Shown in pieces: positions 51,602 through 64,000 of a stretch of DNA of 64,000 nucleotides (position 1 is the first letter of the stretch; each line of letters begins with the position of its first letter). The stretch spans positions 62,001 through 126,000 of the forward strand of contig JAFISE010000039.1 of NCBI GenBank assembly GCA_022560025.1, written 5' to 3'. A program made the position numbers and the translations under genes. Under the pieces are notes generated by a model. It saw nothing but the letters and a program-made list of their open reading frames with translations. It ran no database searches and was not told the origin of the DNA. The stretch is from Stagonosporopsis chrysanthemi (Eukaryota > Ascomycota > Dothideomycetes > Pleosporales > Didymellaceae).

Positions 51602-54600
51602 CTACACACCACGGCGCCCACCGACCGTCTTCAGAGTCTCCTTCATGGCATCCGTCAACTTGCTTGACAGAAGATCCTTCAAACCCTTCCTCTCCGGCTT
51701 GGGCATGAAGCCAAGATCAATAAGATAGCTGATGTAGACACCCACAGTGTCTTCTGTGACAGCGCCGCCAGCGCTCCAGTCCTGCCCTGTCCACTTCTCA
51801 TCCTCCTTCAACGCCTTGGCCGCGTTGCGGTCGTCCATCTCGGGGGCCTTGGTGTCGGCTGGCAAGTTGCCGGTCACGAAGTGGTAGAGAGGCAGCAGTG
51901 CGTTCTCCTCCTTGGTGCCGGAGCGGTCCGCAACGTAAGCCTCCATGTTCTGCTTCCATTGGGAGTATGGCACCTCGGGCACATCGTAGCCGAACGACTC
52001 TAGGCTGCCAAGGAACTGCTGGAATGTGATGCGTGGGTGCGAAGTGATCTGCGACACACCGAGTGGTGCGACAGGTGGGTTGAGGGTCGAGGATACAGCA
52101 ACACGCGCGACGTGGTTTACAGGGACCATGTTGATTGTGTTCCTGATATCGGGACGGGACTTGAGCTGAATACAGCTCTTCAGAATGCGGATGAGGAAGT
52201 CGTCGGTGTTGGTGGTACCATTCTCCGGGTCGCCGAGAACGTAGCCAGGGCGAATTACACTGCCACTGAGACCACGCTTTCCAGCTGCACGTGTGATGTA
52301 CTCTGCAGCCCACTTAGACTGACCGTAGCCTGTACCAAGACCCTTGCGGGCGCCTTCAAGGTCGTCTTCTTCAAGGACCCCAGAACCGCCTTCAGCCAGT
52401 GATTTCTCAGACAGCTTGACGAAGTAGTCGGTGTCGAGGACGGAGGTCGACGAAACGAGGCCGAAGTTCTTGGCCTTACCGGTAGAGCAGAGGGAGAGTG
52501 CAGTCATGGTAGACTCGACATTGGGACCGCGCAGGCGGGAGTAGGGAAGGACCCAGTGCACAAGAGCACCGTTGTGAATGACAACATCAACTGAGTCGCA
52601 CAGCTTGTTCCACGTGTTTGGCTCCAGACCGAAGTTGGGTTTCTGGAGGTCACCTACAAGAGGCTCAAGGCGACCCTCCCAGCTCTCCTCCCAGATGCCG
52701 TACGCCTCGCAGGTCTTGCGCACGCGGTCAAGCGCTCCATCGAGATCCTTCGCGCGTACCAGCACTGTGACCTTTCCAGGCCTTGCAAGGAGGTCGCGCA
52801 GGATATACGCTCCCAAGAATCCAGTCGCACCAGTGAGGAAAGTGTGGATTTCTTGGCCAGGCTGGAGAGGCTCCCTGGTCTTGAAATCGCTCAATTGGGC
52901 GGCAAGATCCCTGGCATCCGCAGAGTAGGCCTCGTCTTCTGGATCGTCCTCGATAGCCTCTGCGGTGTCTAATCGCAGACCAATGGGGTCGATGGCCTGG
53001 TCAATGTTCGCTGAGAAAGCGCGCAATGTAGGGTACTGAAAGATTGTGGTCATGGGCACGTCAATATCCTTCCATTCTTGACGGATCTTGAACAGAAGTT
53101 GCTGTGCAATGATGCTGTGTCCACCCAGGTCGAAGAACGAGTCACTGCCGCTGAGACTTTCGGCGCTCACACCGCGATCGCTAAGTAGCTCAGCCCAGAT
53201 CTCGGCCATCTTCTGCTCGGTAGGCGTCAGAGCTTGGCCAAGCTGCGACGGTCGCCTGGCGCCAGCTGCAGCAATCTGCTTAGGCTCAGGGAAGGGCAGG
53301 GCTGGGCGGTCGATCTTGCCGTTGGGGTTGAGAGGGAATCGCAACATAGGCACGATGACTGATGGAACAGCGTAGGATGGGAGCTTCTTCTTGAGGTGCT
53401 CACGCACATCGTCTCGCAGGTACTTGAAACGCTTGAGCATGGAGACCATGTCTGTCTCTTCTGTGGAGGACTCCGTGGTGCCACGCTCCTCGAGCCAATC
53501 GTACCATCGCTTCATCTCGGGAACAATGTAGCTGACAAGCTGCGGCTCCTCGTACGCGTCGCGCTTGAGCAATGTGACGTTCTCGCGGACCAATGGGTGA
53601 GCAGACAGATGTGAGTCGATCTCTCCAAGTTCGATACGGAAACCGCGGATCTTGACTTGGGAGTCAACACGTCCGGTACAGTGAACATTGCCATCTGGTC
53701 CATAGTGTCCAAGATCTCCAGAGCGGTACAGCCTGTCGCGAGGGCCGCTGTAGAATTCTCTCCATGGCTCAGCTGCGCTTTGGCTCTCGACGCGCTGCTT
53801 GTCCTCCTCGACCCACTTCTTGGTATCAACGAACCAGTTCTCGACGAACTTGGATGCTGTCATATCTGGCAGGCCCAGGTACTCCTCGGCGAGACCTCCA
53901 GCGCGCACGTAGATCTCTCCACTCTCACCAACGCCACACATCTTATTACGATCGTCGCGGTTGACCACCAACAGCTGTACGTTGTTCATACCACGCCCGG
54001 CCGGGACGACCTCGCCAATGCTGTCCAGAAACTCGGGGGCCTCGGTGGCGCTCGGCACCTCGTAGTAGCTGACGGCGCGCTGTGTCTCGGTGGTACCGTA
54101 CATGTTGACTACGCGAACGTTCGGTGCCAGAGCCTGGAGCCTCCTCACATCGCGCTTGATGAGCAGATCGCCGACGAAGAACGAGTGGTGCAGAGTAGGG
54201 AAGATGGCAGAGGCACCTCCGACCAGAATCTGACCCATGGCTGGTGTCAGATGTGTGACTGTGGCACCATATTTGCGCATCCATTCGGCGAGCTTCTCGT
54301 GTTGGATGTCCTCCTTGCTCGGCACAAGCAGCTGAGCGCCAACGAACAGAGGTGTGAAGATGTCTCTTTGGATGGGGTCGTGGGCGATTCCAGAAAGCAT
54401 GGTGAACTTGTCGTTCTCAGATAGTCCAAAGGTCTCGGCCATCCAGGGAAAGTAGTGGGTCAGCGAGAAGTGGCGCCCCTTCACACCCTTGGGCTTGCCC
54501 TCAGAGCCAGATGTGAAGGATAGTGTTGGTGTCGAGTCTGGGCCAACCAAGACGCCCGGCAGCTCTGCCTTGCTCTTCTGCTGCTCCTCCAGGACGTCCT

Positions 54601-55186
54601 TGCCGTTTCTGTCGCCTCCAACGAGTGCACCGTCATCCTTGAGCTCGAGGGCAGGCACCTCAGTCTTAAGCTGCAGGTTATCTGCAATGTACTGGCGGAC
54701 CTGTTCGGAGATTGGGCCAGCTTCTTGTGTGGCCTTGTTGATGACGACGAGGGCGCGTGGCTGAGAGACTTCGAGATAGATGCACTGGCGATCTGGAGGG
54801 TATCTGCAAGCATGTTAGTCCAAGCCAAGGCTATCAATGCGCTCAACGTACAGAGGATCCAGCACAGAGAAGGTCGCGCCTGCAGCCAGCACGGCCATGA
54901 TGGCAACGACCAGGTCGACGCCGCGGTGGGCGAAGATCATGACTACATCTCCTCTCTGGATGCCGCTCTGCACGAAGTGGTGTGAGAGCACCGCGACGGC
55001 CTCGAAGATGTGCTTATATGTGAATGCGCGCTCCGGCGTCCTGCTTGTTGTAGTCTCGACGACGCATCGGCGCTCGGGGTGCTTGCGCGCATTGGCAGCG
55101 AAGATTTCGTGGATCGGACCCTTGAAGTCAGACCAGTGAAGGTCTGCCGTCGGGTCTGGGATGTTTGCCTGCGTGTTGGAGGCCAT
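51602..55186 (-). CDS. lys2: L-2-aminoadipate reductase
   Basis: Exons 55186-54852 and 54803-51602 (48-nt intron) encode 1178 aa. The splice joins FSVLDPL to YPPDRQ, a block conserved in the family. The adenylation domain has SFTSGSEGKPKGV and MYGTTETQRAVSYY. A carrier domain has FFDLGGHSIIAQQ with the phosphopantetheine serine. The reductase domain has FLTGATGFLGAYILRDLL and the YGQSKWAAEY catalytic Tyr-Lys pair. The enzyme activates and reduces aminoadipate to its semialdehyde in fungal lysine synthesis and needs a phosphopantetheinyl transferase (LYS5) encoded elsewhere. At about 55401-55408, roughly 215 bp upstream, ATGAGTCG is one base from a Gcn4/Cpc1 site, weak support for amino-acid starvation control. 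The first ATG of the frame is 55186. Confidence 0.97.
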
Positions 55187-55737
55187 GATGGCGTTCAATC
55201 GCAATATACAGCTGTCTATGATTCCTTGGGCGGGGTCGTGTGTGGTGCCAATGGCGTCAATCCAGCCTGGCGTTGTGGTCTACAAGATACGAATTGGGTG
55301 TTCTAGAGAAAGTCTGCGTGCATCCCTCTATGACTGTGCCCAAAGGAAAAGTCTAGAGAAGATTGATTGAGCAATGACGCAGAGCGCGAATGGGGCTTGT
55401 CGACTCATGCGGTATCGGCAATTTGGTCCCGCACTAATTTTACGGGGAGCTCCAAGTTCAGCCCTACGCACCGTCGGCGACAGAACTGGCCCATGTGCGA
55501 CGCGTCACTTCTGAGCGACGTCGTGCGCCGTGTGTGAGGTTTGGCCGCGCCGTGTCGCTCCTGTGCACCTCTTGTCTCGCCATATGGTCTCGCGTCCTCC
55601 CACTCTGTTCTTGTAGATCCTGCCAGCTTTCAGGCAGCCAACACGGATATCGGCTCTCCCAGTCGCTTGCATTACATCGTCCATTACATCGTCCATGTCG
55701 CCCTAATTGCTGTCCCTCCTTCTCGTCCCCAGTCGCA
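55187..55737. promoter_or_regulatory. Divergent promoter, LYS2 and type II membrane protein
   Basis: 551 bp between divergent ATGs. It holds a near-consensus Gcn4-type site (about 55401-55408) and, close to the plus-strand ATG, a direct repeat of CCATTACATCGT. No gene was found. The upstream open frame of the plus-strand gene begins at a non-ATG codon. Confidence 0.55.
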
Positions 55738-57672
55738 ATGCCGGTGCAACACACAGTCTTTGGGCGGCCTGTTAGGCTACAAATGCCCCCGCGCAGATTC
55801 CAGGCGCTCTTCGTCGTTGTCCTGGTCATCATCGTCACACTCACACTTAACGGGCCCCCCTCGACTGCCGACCTCCCCACCTACGAATCCGTCGCCGACG
55901 TCGTCAAGAACCCGCGACCACACCTCCCGGATGTTGGCAGTCTGCCTGCACTCCCCAACCCGTTCGGTCCCTCTGCGCACAAGCCGCCCAAGCCCGCTGC
56001 GCAGCCCAACAGCACCGTCGCCAGCCCCTATGGCAAGCTCGAGTGGCTCACTGACTTCAAATGGCGCCACCCATTCTCCTCCGGCGTCACGCTCGACGAG
56101 AACACCGCGTTGCTTCCTCCGCTGAAGGAGCGCCCGCCCATCTACACCTACTACAATGCGCGCAAGAAGCAGGCGAAGGAGGTGGCAGAGGCCGAGAACC
56201 GCCTGGTGCTGGCATGGCGTAGAGCATGGTGGGCGCAGGGCTTCAGGCCGGTGGTGTTGTCGCGACAGGAGGCCGAGCATCACCCGCAGTACCAGCTGTT
56301 CCAACGCATGAAGCTCGACTCCAAGGTCGAGGTGGAGATTATGCGCTGGCTGGCATGGGGCAACATGAGGGGCGGCATACTGGTCAACTCACTGGCCCTG
56401 CCAATGGCCGAATACGAGAACCCCATGCTCGCCTTTCTGCGCCGCCAGGAGTACCCACAGCTGTCGCGGGTCGATGGCCTGAACAGCGGTCTTTTCTACG
56501 GCGACTCAGCCGCGGTGGAGAGCGCTATCAAGAAACTGGTCAACAATCTGCAGTCGATGAACGTGACGGCGAGCCAGGACAAGATTGCAGCAGCGGCAAC
56601 AAAGGACGGTGGCGCTGTAGCCAACCTAATGGGCACACCAGGCATTGCTAAAGACACAAAAGCAAACGGCATCGCCTACTACAGCACCGACGTCATCACC
56701 AAGTCCTACAAAACAGTCGCAGACAAGCTCACGAACGCCACTCAAGCTGAAGGCCTGACCCTGCTCACCAACCTTATCAACTCGCACCTCCACCTGACCT
56801 TCCAAGAATTGCACCCTGAAGGCGTGGCCATCGCCCAACCTCTCCCCGAGCACACCACCTCCCTCATCGAACTCTCTGTCGACATCGCTCGCAATCTGAC
56901 CCAATGTCCCACCTCCCCAGTGCCCAAATCCTGCCCCCCAAACCGCCCCAAATGCGTGCCCTGTAGCACCAAAACCGCGCCCAACGTGCACCTCTTCCCC
57001 GAATACGTAAACACCACCAAATTCTTCACAATCGGCACAGTCCCGCACCCCTACACCATCAACAGCCTGCACTACACGCGCGACAACATCGACGTCTCCT
57101 TCCTGCGCAACAACGCCCAGCGCGATATGTGGCTCAAAACCCTGACTCAGAAATCCGTGGGCAGCGACCACAGCGAGTCCCGGCGGCTGCTGCAGTTCAA
57201 AGACCTGGTTGCCGCCAGCCCCGCGCACAGCCTGTGGCTGACGGCCGAGCGCACGACAAAGGACGACCTGGACTGGGTGTTTGGCTTTGAACTCCCTCTT
57301 GCCGCGTCAGGTACAAAGGAACCCAGCAGCCCGGACGACAAGAGCGAACTCATCCTCTTCCCCCGCCCGCCGTACCCGCAGCCCGTCAAGGGCGTCGACG
57401 TCCCGGACAGCATCTGGACGGAAAAGGAGAAGCTGCGTTTGGCAAAGGCGAGGGACGCCATTAAAAGCACAGACCGCTTTATGCGCGGCATCGTGCATGC
57501 TGTCGAGCAGTGGAATCTGGCGGATACTGAGGCGTGGGCGTTTGCGCGGGCGTATGCGGCTCGCAGGCGGGTCGAGCGCAAGAAGTGGGAAGAGGAGGAG
57601 GGTGGGTATGTCGGGGGTGAGCGGCTGGCGAAAGGAGGAAAAGGGCGGTGGACGGATCGGTTTATGTTTTGA
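55738..57672 (+). CDS. Type II membrane protein of a conserved fungal family, unknown function
   Basis: A single exon of 644 aa. A short basic N-terminus is followed by one hydrophobic segment (ALFVVVLVIIVTLTL, about residues 24-38), so the large C-terminal part should face the Golgi/ER lumen. That part has several N-glycosylation sites, the motif IYTYYNARKKQAKEVAEAENRLVLAWRRAWWAQGFRPVV, and MRWLAWGNMRGGILVNSLALPM, which read like the donor region of nucleotide-sugar transferases. No D-x-D motif is certain by eye. A cysteine cluster CPTSPVPKSCPPNRPKC lies near residue 390. I recognise a conserved fungal protein type but no named function; a glycosyltransferase-like role is inference. Confidence 0.7.
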   Translation: MPVQHTVFGRPVRLQMPPRRFQALFVVVLVIIVTLTLNGPPSTADLPTYESVADVVKNPRPHLPDVGSLPALPNPFGPSAHKPPKPAAQPNSTVASPYGKLEWLTDFKWRHPFSSGVTLDENTALLPPLKERPPIYTYYNARKKQAKEVAEAENRLVLAWRRAWWAQGFRPVVLSRQEAEHHPQYQLFQRMKLDSKVEVEIMRWLAWGNMRGGILVNSLALPMAEYENPMLAFLRRQEYPQLSRVDGLNSGLFYGDSAAVESAIKKLVNNLQSMNVTASQDKIAAAATKDGGAVANLMGTPGIAKDTKANGIAYYSTDVITKSYKTVADKLTNATQAEGLTLLTNLINSHLHLTFQELHPEGVAIAQPLPEHTTSLIELSVDIARNLTQCPTSPVPKSCPPNRPKCVPCSTKTAPNVHLFPEYVNTTKFFTIGTVPHPYTINSLHYTRDNIDVSFLRNNAQRDMWLKTLTQKSVGSDHSESRRLLQFKDLVAASPAHSLWLTAERTTKDDLDWVFGFELPLAASGTKEPSSPDDKSELILFPRPPYPQPVKGVDVPDSIWTEKEKLRLAKARDAIKSTDRFMRGIVHAVEQWNLADTEAWAFARAYAARRRVERKKWEEEEGGYVGGERLAKGGKGRWTDRFMF

Positions 57673-58345
57673 TGGTTCGTGTGTACGATTGTGCGGGTCG
57701 AAGAGCTCGACTTTGCGCTTGTTCATCGGGTTGTTAGATGTAGCGTTCCAGCCATGCATATCTGTGGTCATCCTCTTGTCCATTGCGCCATCTTTGAATA
57801 TGCCATCCATCAACTCGTTCACAGATACCCAGCCCACAGGGCTGCGAACCCACATCTCACCTCCCTTCAATTCACTGCGAAGAATCAATGGCTATCGGTA
57901 TTCTGGGAATGGCGGATTTGTGCTGCTGCCCTGAGGCTGTATGGCTGGTCGTTTCCAATGCGTACGATGCAGGCCCTGGTGCTGCATGTGCGCTCGGTGA
58001 GCGAGTCACGACTGCGCGGTAACGACAGGAGTGATGAGTCCACATCCATAAGCTTTGAATAAATGACTAGAGGGTACCTCAGCACAAGACAAGACGGAAC
58101 AGCTGGGCGCTTCGAGCAAGCGCAGCAATCTATCCACATGTAAGCGTATCAAAGACCATAAAGCATACAGACGGGGGTCGCCCGCATGAGCATCTGAGAG
58201 AGCAGTGTCTGGTCGTGTCAGAGAAGTGTAGATCGTAAATTTAATAGTCGTGGATATTTAACGCCGAATCTTATCCTTTAGAAATGCTGTAAACAAGGTA
58301 TCGTCGAACATGTAGGTACGTGTCAAAGCGGACCGCAAAACCATA
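57673..58345. other. Intergenic between convergent genes
   Basis: 673 bp between the type II protein stop and the HEM2 stop. No gene is supported. HEM2 sequence ends at 58346 on the minus strand. Confidence 0.6.
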
Positions 58346-59511
<1,166 letters not shown>

Positions 59512-60439
59512 GGCGGCGATGTGTGGTGTGGTGTGGAAGTGAACGAGCGAGGTCGTGTGAGGCGGGACGGAACGTGGGTAGGAACGCCGCAGGAATGCGT
59601 GCGGTGTGGAGCTTATAAAACGTCGGGTATAAAGCGTTCTAGGTGCAAAAGCTGATGGAGGAGTATGCTCAGGTGGCGGCCAGGATCGGCAATCGAGAAG
59701 TCCCAGGTCTGACCCAAACGTTGCAGATACAAAGCAATTCGTCAGCAAACGAAGAAGATAAAGTACGTGAGGCTGGAAACGGAGCCGAATTGATTGTTTA
59801 AATTGATCAACCAGGAAAGAAGGCCCGGAGTATTCGTCAATGCATCGCTCTTTCCATTTAACTGTCGAATCATCTCCAGCCAACGAGAAGCCAAGGATTA
59901 CCGAAGGCAGCGCTGCCGGAGCAATTTTAGCGTATGAATTGCTCCGAATTGCCACTCCGAGACCTTGAGTCTACAAACCACACGACATGTTAGTGTAGAA
60001 GGATATATTTGCGGGCATTGGTGGACTTGGAAAAATGCTACGAGTCGCATGAGATGATGGATTGCCCTTAAGTATACTCGGACGAAGGAAGGGCATTCAT
60101 TACCATCCACGACACTTGACGAACATGCCCAGCAGCGGTGTTGAAATTAGATTCGCAACTGTGAGTCGACTACCTACGACGCCATGCTCCCCAGCCGGAT
60201 CCCCATGATTATTTAAGACTACAAGAACTCCCAAACACCAACTATGCAAGGTGTATCCGCGAGAAGAAAGATTTTCGCCGATAGAAAGAGAAAGGAATGG
60301 GGTGATGCCACTTTGGTGCATGCAACCCGGAAATGCTTTTTATACATGGAAACGAAGTGGTATCGTGAATAATCAAGTTACACCGTAACGCCGATGCTCT
60401 TGACAATGTCGATGGAGAATAAAAATGTTAGTAGAGGTT
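59512..60439. other. Intergenic, 928 bp
   Basis: The HEM2 promoter and leader on one side and the TCP11-family gene 3' end on the other. An open frame (59540-59955) adjoins HEM2 but matches no protein family. No gene is annotated. Confidence 0.55.
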
Positions 60440-62444
60440 CTACTGCGAAGGTTCCTCATGAGCAGCATGGGTCTCTTCGTAAGTCTCTGGCACCTCGCCA
60501 GTCTTCATGCAAGAGAGAACCGACAGGTCCTTTGCCGGTGACGCCAACGTGGATGTGGAAATTGGTGTGGAAGTACCTTCTTGCACGTAAGCAATCCTGC
60601 TCCAAATACGCCAGTGCAAGATGATAATATGAGAGATACGGTTTGCGATGTCTGAAAGCTTGTTGGTATCCGGGTGGAGAATTCGATGAGAGGAGAACGT
60701 ATCGGTAGCAGCAGATTGTGCGGTATGCACAGTTGGTAGCGGTGTAGCTGTAGTGATCGGAACGAGATTGTTGAAGAGTTCCATAGGTGATGAGCTGTTG
60801 TGTTTGTCGATCGTGGCCATGATGGTGGGAAGTACAGCAGCTTCGAGATTTCGTGCCTGATTTGTAAAAGTGCTGAAAAACAGGTGGCGCAAAAGCTGGT
60901 TTGCGCTCGACAAAGTGTCGTGGTCGTAAAGTATGGCTCTACCGGCAAGATTGGAGGCCTGTCTGAGTATCTCTAGTGATAGTGCTTCAGAGTTGGACGT
61001 CCACTTGCGTAAGCCATAGCCAACGCTCGACTCGCCCATAATTGCAATGAGCGAAGACACCAGCTGCTGGCGCGTCGTCGATAGGCTTGGTCCCTGGTAT
61101 CCGAACTGTTTCAGAAGTGTTGCGAACATCTCCAAGCAAACTTCGAAAAAGACATGGTCTTCGATCTCTGCTTTGATGAGCTGTAGTCGTTCGGTGTCAA
61201 GGTACGTGGTGTCTGGGAATTCAGATCGTCCGTCTCTCCCAAATAATGAGGCTGTAATGCCACGGACAAAAACCTCGAGATATACGCGTGGCGAGTCACA
61301 TTGACCGGTGCAGAGTGAAGCGAACTCTTGGGTAGCAGATTGATACCATGTCTGTGCGGACTGTACGTTGACTCGTGCTCGGCCGTGGACTAATTTTTCG
61401 AGGTGATAGTGCGTTTCAAAGCCGACGGTATCCTCGATGAGAATGGTTTTCAGGTTCCTGATTTGATGGTTCGCGACGTCCTGGAGGATGTTAGAGCCAT
61501 ACTACAGAAATCCTCTTGCAACTGACCAGTTTCATCGATTCCAATATTCCAAGAAGCTCACACAGCCCTTTTACAATGCTTTCCGGCTTGGTCTGTGTGA
61601 CACCTGTTCGAATGTGGGAAACCATCTTATCAACCCATTGATCCCTCATTGGCGCGCAGTGTTCCTTCAAGAGACATGACATCCATTCCGACAAGCCCAC
61701 GAGATCACAAATGCCTCTCTCGATCTGCTTCATCAGCATCTCCACGTCGAGGTGTTCATCTACTCTTGAATGGTCGCGATCGGGTACAAGGCTCTTGAGT
61801 ACGTCTCGTATAGTTTCGAAAATTTTCGGAATCCGTCGCTCAGCGTGCTGCACAATAGTCGACCAGTCGTTCGTCTCCGTCTCCAACAACGGTGGAGTTC
61901 CCCGGAATAACCGGTTGTAGAGCTCCAACTCCGCCACCAAGGCCCTCCAGTACAGCTGTGCAGATTGAGCCTTTTCTCGCGCCTTTGTGCCATCCAAATT
62001 TGGTCGGAAGCTGAGATCTCGGTCAAAGTTTACGTCGTGTCGTAGCCTGATGTTCGTGATAATGTTCTGGATGTCGAGTTCGCTCAGCGACTGTCGGGTA
62101 ATAGGTGAGAGGTCCGGTCCGTCACGAAAAGCATCCGCTAGATTCTGTCCTTCAGGTCCTGGGATCATAGCAATCATCAGCTGAGCGAGCTGTTCAGGGA
62201 TATCTGGCATATGAATTGGCAAGCTCAATGATGAGTGCGCCGACTGTACGGGATACTGATCCCTGCACCTCTTGTCGTGTCCACACTGTACTGGTACTTC
62301 GTGACTGGGGAGTGGTCGATGCCATGACGGCGATGATACCGAAGCAGCTCTCTTCTGTTCCACTGAGCGAACGGCGTAGGTGTTATCATTGGTCCGGAGT
62401 GGGGGAGGCTTGCTGCCTGCAGCTTTGGGTGTCTGGGTTCCCAT
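60440..62444 (-). CDS. T-complex protein 11 / SOK1 family protein
   Basis: Exons 62444-61527 and 61480-60440 (46-nt intron, GTCAGT donor) encode 652 aa. The splice gives ESMKL-DVANHQIRNLKTILIEDTVGFE, a block conserved in TCP11 proteins. Earlier hallmarks are LRHDVNFDRDLSFRPNLDGTKAREK and SAQLYWRALVAELELY, and later FFEVCLEMFATLLKQFGYQ. Yeast Sok1 can suppress loss of protein kinase A (family knowledge), so a role in cAMP signalling is plausible but not shown. The first 75 residues are polar and poorly conserved. A further upstream ORF (62712-62386) overlaps this start region and could add an exon, but I saw no convincing splice sites. Predicted to be cytosolic or nuclear. Confidence 0.88.
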
Positions 62445-64000
62445 GTCTGCCTGCTAACAATAGTAGTCGCGAGTACTTCTGAACGAACGACGCGTACTCA
62501 TGCGTCAGGGACTGAAGTATATGTGGTGCTGGTGAGAGGGACTGATATGACGGTGATGAATCGTGGAGAGGCGATGGCGGACGAAGCGCAGGTGTTGCTA
62601 CGAGCGCAAGCTGCGACAAGTCAGCGACCAAACATACAAGACAAGGCGTTTGCAAGACGCAAGCTGAAAACGTGTTCGCGGTATGTTTGACAGAAGCCGC
62701 AAGCTCCCGCATGAACCAGCGAGACAGATCCGAGTCAGGTTTGCGAGATGCGGCTGTACGCTTGAATAAAGTGTACCTTTTATCATGTGCTCACTTAGAT
62801 GGTAGATCCTTTAGATCTATCGAGTGAAAGACATATAGTTTGTGTGATGTTGAAATAGTAGAAGGGAGGACAAAGAGGTCAGTTGTGCTAATTGAGCACA
62901 ACGACGTTTGCGGAAGCTTGATGAGACGGCTTCGTAACAGTGCAGCTTTGCAAGAAAAGCAAGGCGAAAACGAAACAAGAGCCAAAGTAGACAGAAGCAG
63001 AGAGACAGACAGGCGGATACTACTGAAGGTAGCGGGTGTGCTGCGGCAAGGTGTGAGACTGCTGCAAGGTGTGTTGCGGAATTCAAACAGCGTCTGACTC
63101 GTTCTTGGGGTGAGCGCTGTTTTGCTGGAAGTGAAAGAGGCTGAAGTCAGAGGGTCAGCCCTTGCATTACTTGGAAGAAAGGAGGGAACAAGCTGGACAA
63201 GGAGCTGTTCAGGGCTTATGCCCTGACCGTATCTTAAGATGTGCAACCGCCAATACCGGTATCGACATCCAATACCCGCAGCCGATTGCCACAACACGAC
63301 AGATGGCGCTGGGGCGTTCGCAACCCGTTGCTCGGAGCATCGTCCAGGGTGAAGCTGGGAGACAGGCCTTCCCGGCTACACACCGCTGCTTTCCTGCAGC
63401 TCAACGATGGTCAGTGTCGCTGCCGCCGTCGCGGTGCCGCAGTAGCGCCAGCTCGGTTGCTGTCAAAAGTCATGGTCGCAGCTGCAGAGCGGAGGGCGAC
63501 TTGCGGGCATCCATTCCGATCAGCGCACGCGGTTAGCCGGAAAGGAGAACTTAGCCGGGATTGGCTGGCGGCGCCGCAACCGTCACGAGCAGCCTCACTT
63601 TTCATTAAACCAGGGCGAGCACTTCGGAGCATTTCCTTGCCAACCATTGCAGCCGCATCTAACGAGAAAAGCAATTCCCGTGCGATGCATGCAGCAGCTG
63701 ACCGGTCGTTGGCCTTGCCTATCGTGATGTCTGGCGTTCGTTCACATCATAGTCGTGTCCAGCGTTCTGGCTTCAACACCAGCCTCATCTTCAGCCTGAT
63801 ATAGTGAGGTTGCGGTGAGCGTGTTCTTGCGTGAATGGGGCGTGAAACGTCAGTGTTTCCGCCGATTCAGCTTTGTACCGACGAACTGCCGTGATTGACA
63901 TTGCCGCTGATCTGGACATTGGGCGATCATGGTGGAGAAAGGTGTAAGAGACTGCAGCTGTCAAAGATGGAGCGACCTCTCATGTCCGGTGAGACAGACA
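62445..64000. other. 1.56-kb end region without a supported gene
   Basis: Upstream of the TCP11 gene to the window edge. ORFs of 85-187 codons on both strands overlap and match nothing. The region may hold the promoter of the TCP11 gene and of a gene beyond the edge. Confidence 0.5.

Noticed and set aside
62386..62712. 108-codon ORF as an upstream exon of the TCP11-family gene
   Set aside because: It overlaps the chosen start in another frame and I found no convincing donor/acceptor pair joining it to the main exon.
63241..63804. 187-codon plus-strand ORF near the right edge
   Set aside because: Unusual Arg/Ser/Ala composition, overlapping ORFs on both strands and no recognisable domain; it may only be a chance open frame.

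Overview
This is a gene-rich 64 kb piece of a filamentous ascomycete (Pezizomycotina) nuclear genome. The evidence is a Dicer-like 2 gene, the fungal alpha-aminoadipate lysine gene LYS2, a fungal rhodopsin-domain membrane protein, CBM1 and GH45 plant-wall proteins, and many 41-100 nt introns with GTRNGT donors and CTAAC/CTGAC branch points. A dothideomycete is my guess, but that is inference from overall look only. I found 27 protein genes I can support, 16 of them with introns that I placed by reading splice sites against family-conserved sequence. I saw no tRNA, rRNA, CRISPR array or intact transposon.

Left part (1-20.2 kb): the 3' part of dcl2 runs off the left edge. It is followed by about 4.5 kb with only one small spliced gene. 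Next come a MUG190/tricalbin-like lipid-transfer protein (minus), GlcNAc-6-phosphate deacetylase, a P-loop kinase-like protein, DPH1, a secreted alpha-carbonic anhydrase, an F-box/zinc-ribbon protein and a PHD-finger protein (all plus).

Middle (20.2-43.3 kb): a 54-aa membrane protein and the MGS1/WRNIP1 clamp-loader-like ATPase (minus) are followed by BNA3, which is divergent from MGS1 across only 171 bp. A secreted cysteine-rich protein follows whose stop codon lies in a (TAG)19 microsatellite. Then come a secreted choice-of-anchor-B-like protein, a large SNF2 ATPase, ADE4, a nucleotidyltransferase-fold protein, a second F-box/zinc-ribbon protein, a CBM1 protein with an unknown C-terminal domain, a prolyl-4-hydroxylase-like dioxygenase, CTF8 and an NADP-type alcohol dehydrogenase.

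Right part (43.3-64 kb): a gene-poor stretch holds a four-exon fungal rhodopsin-domain gene and a GH45 endoglucanase-like gene whose catalytic acid is replaced. After it come LYS2, a type II membrane protein, HEM2 and a TCP11/SOK1-family gene. The last 1.5 kb has no gene I can support.

Most of the genes are independent housekeeping functions (purine, lysine, heme and NAD precursor metabolism, diphthamide, replication clamp loading) rather than one pathway. The less ordinary items are the GH45 homologue lacking its catalytic acid, the CBM1 fusion, the cysteine-rich secreted protein, the paralogous F-box/zinc-ribbon pair, the nucleotidyltransferase-fold protein, and a strong C-rich to G-rich strand switch inside many coding regions.
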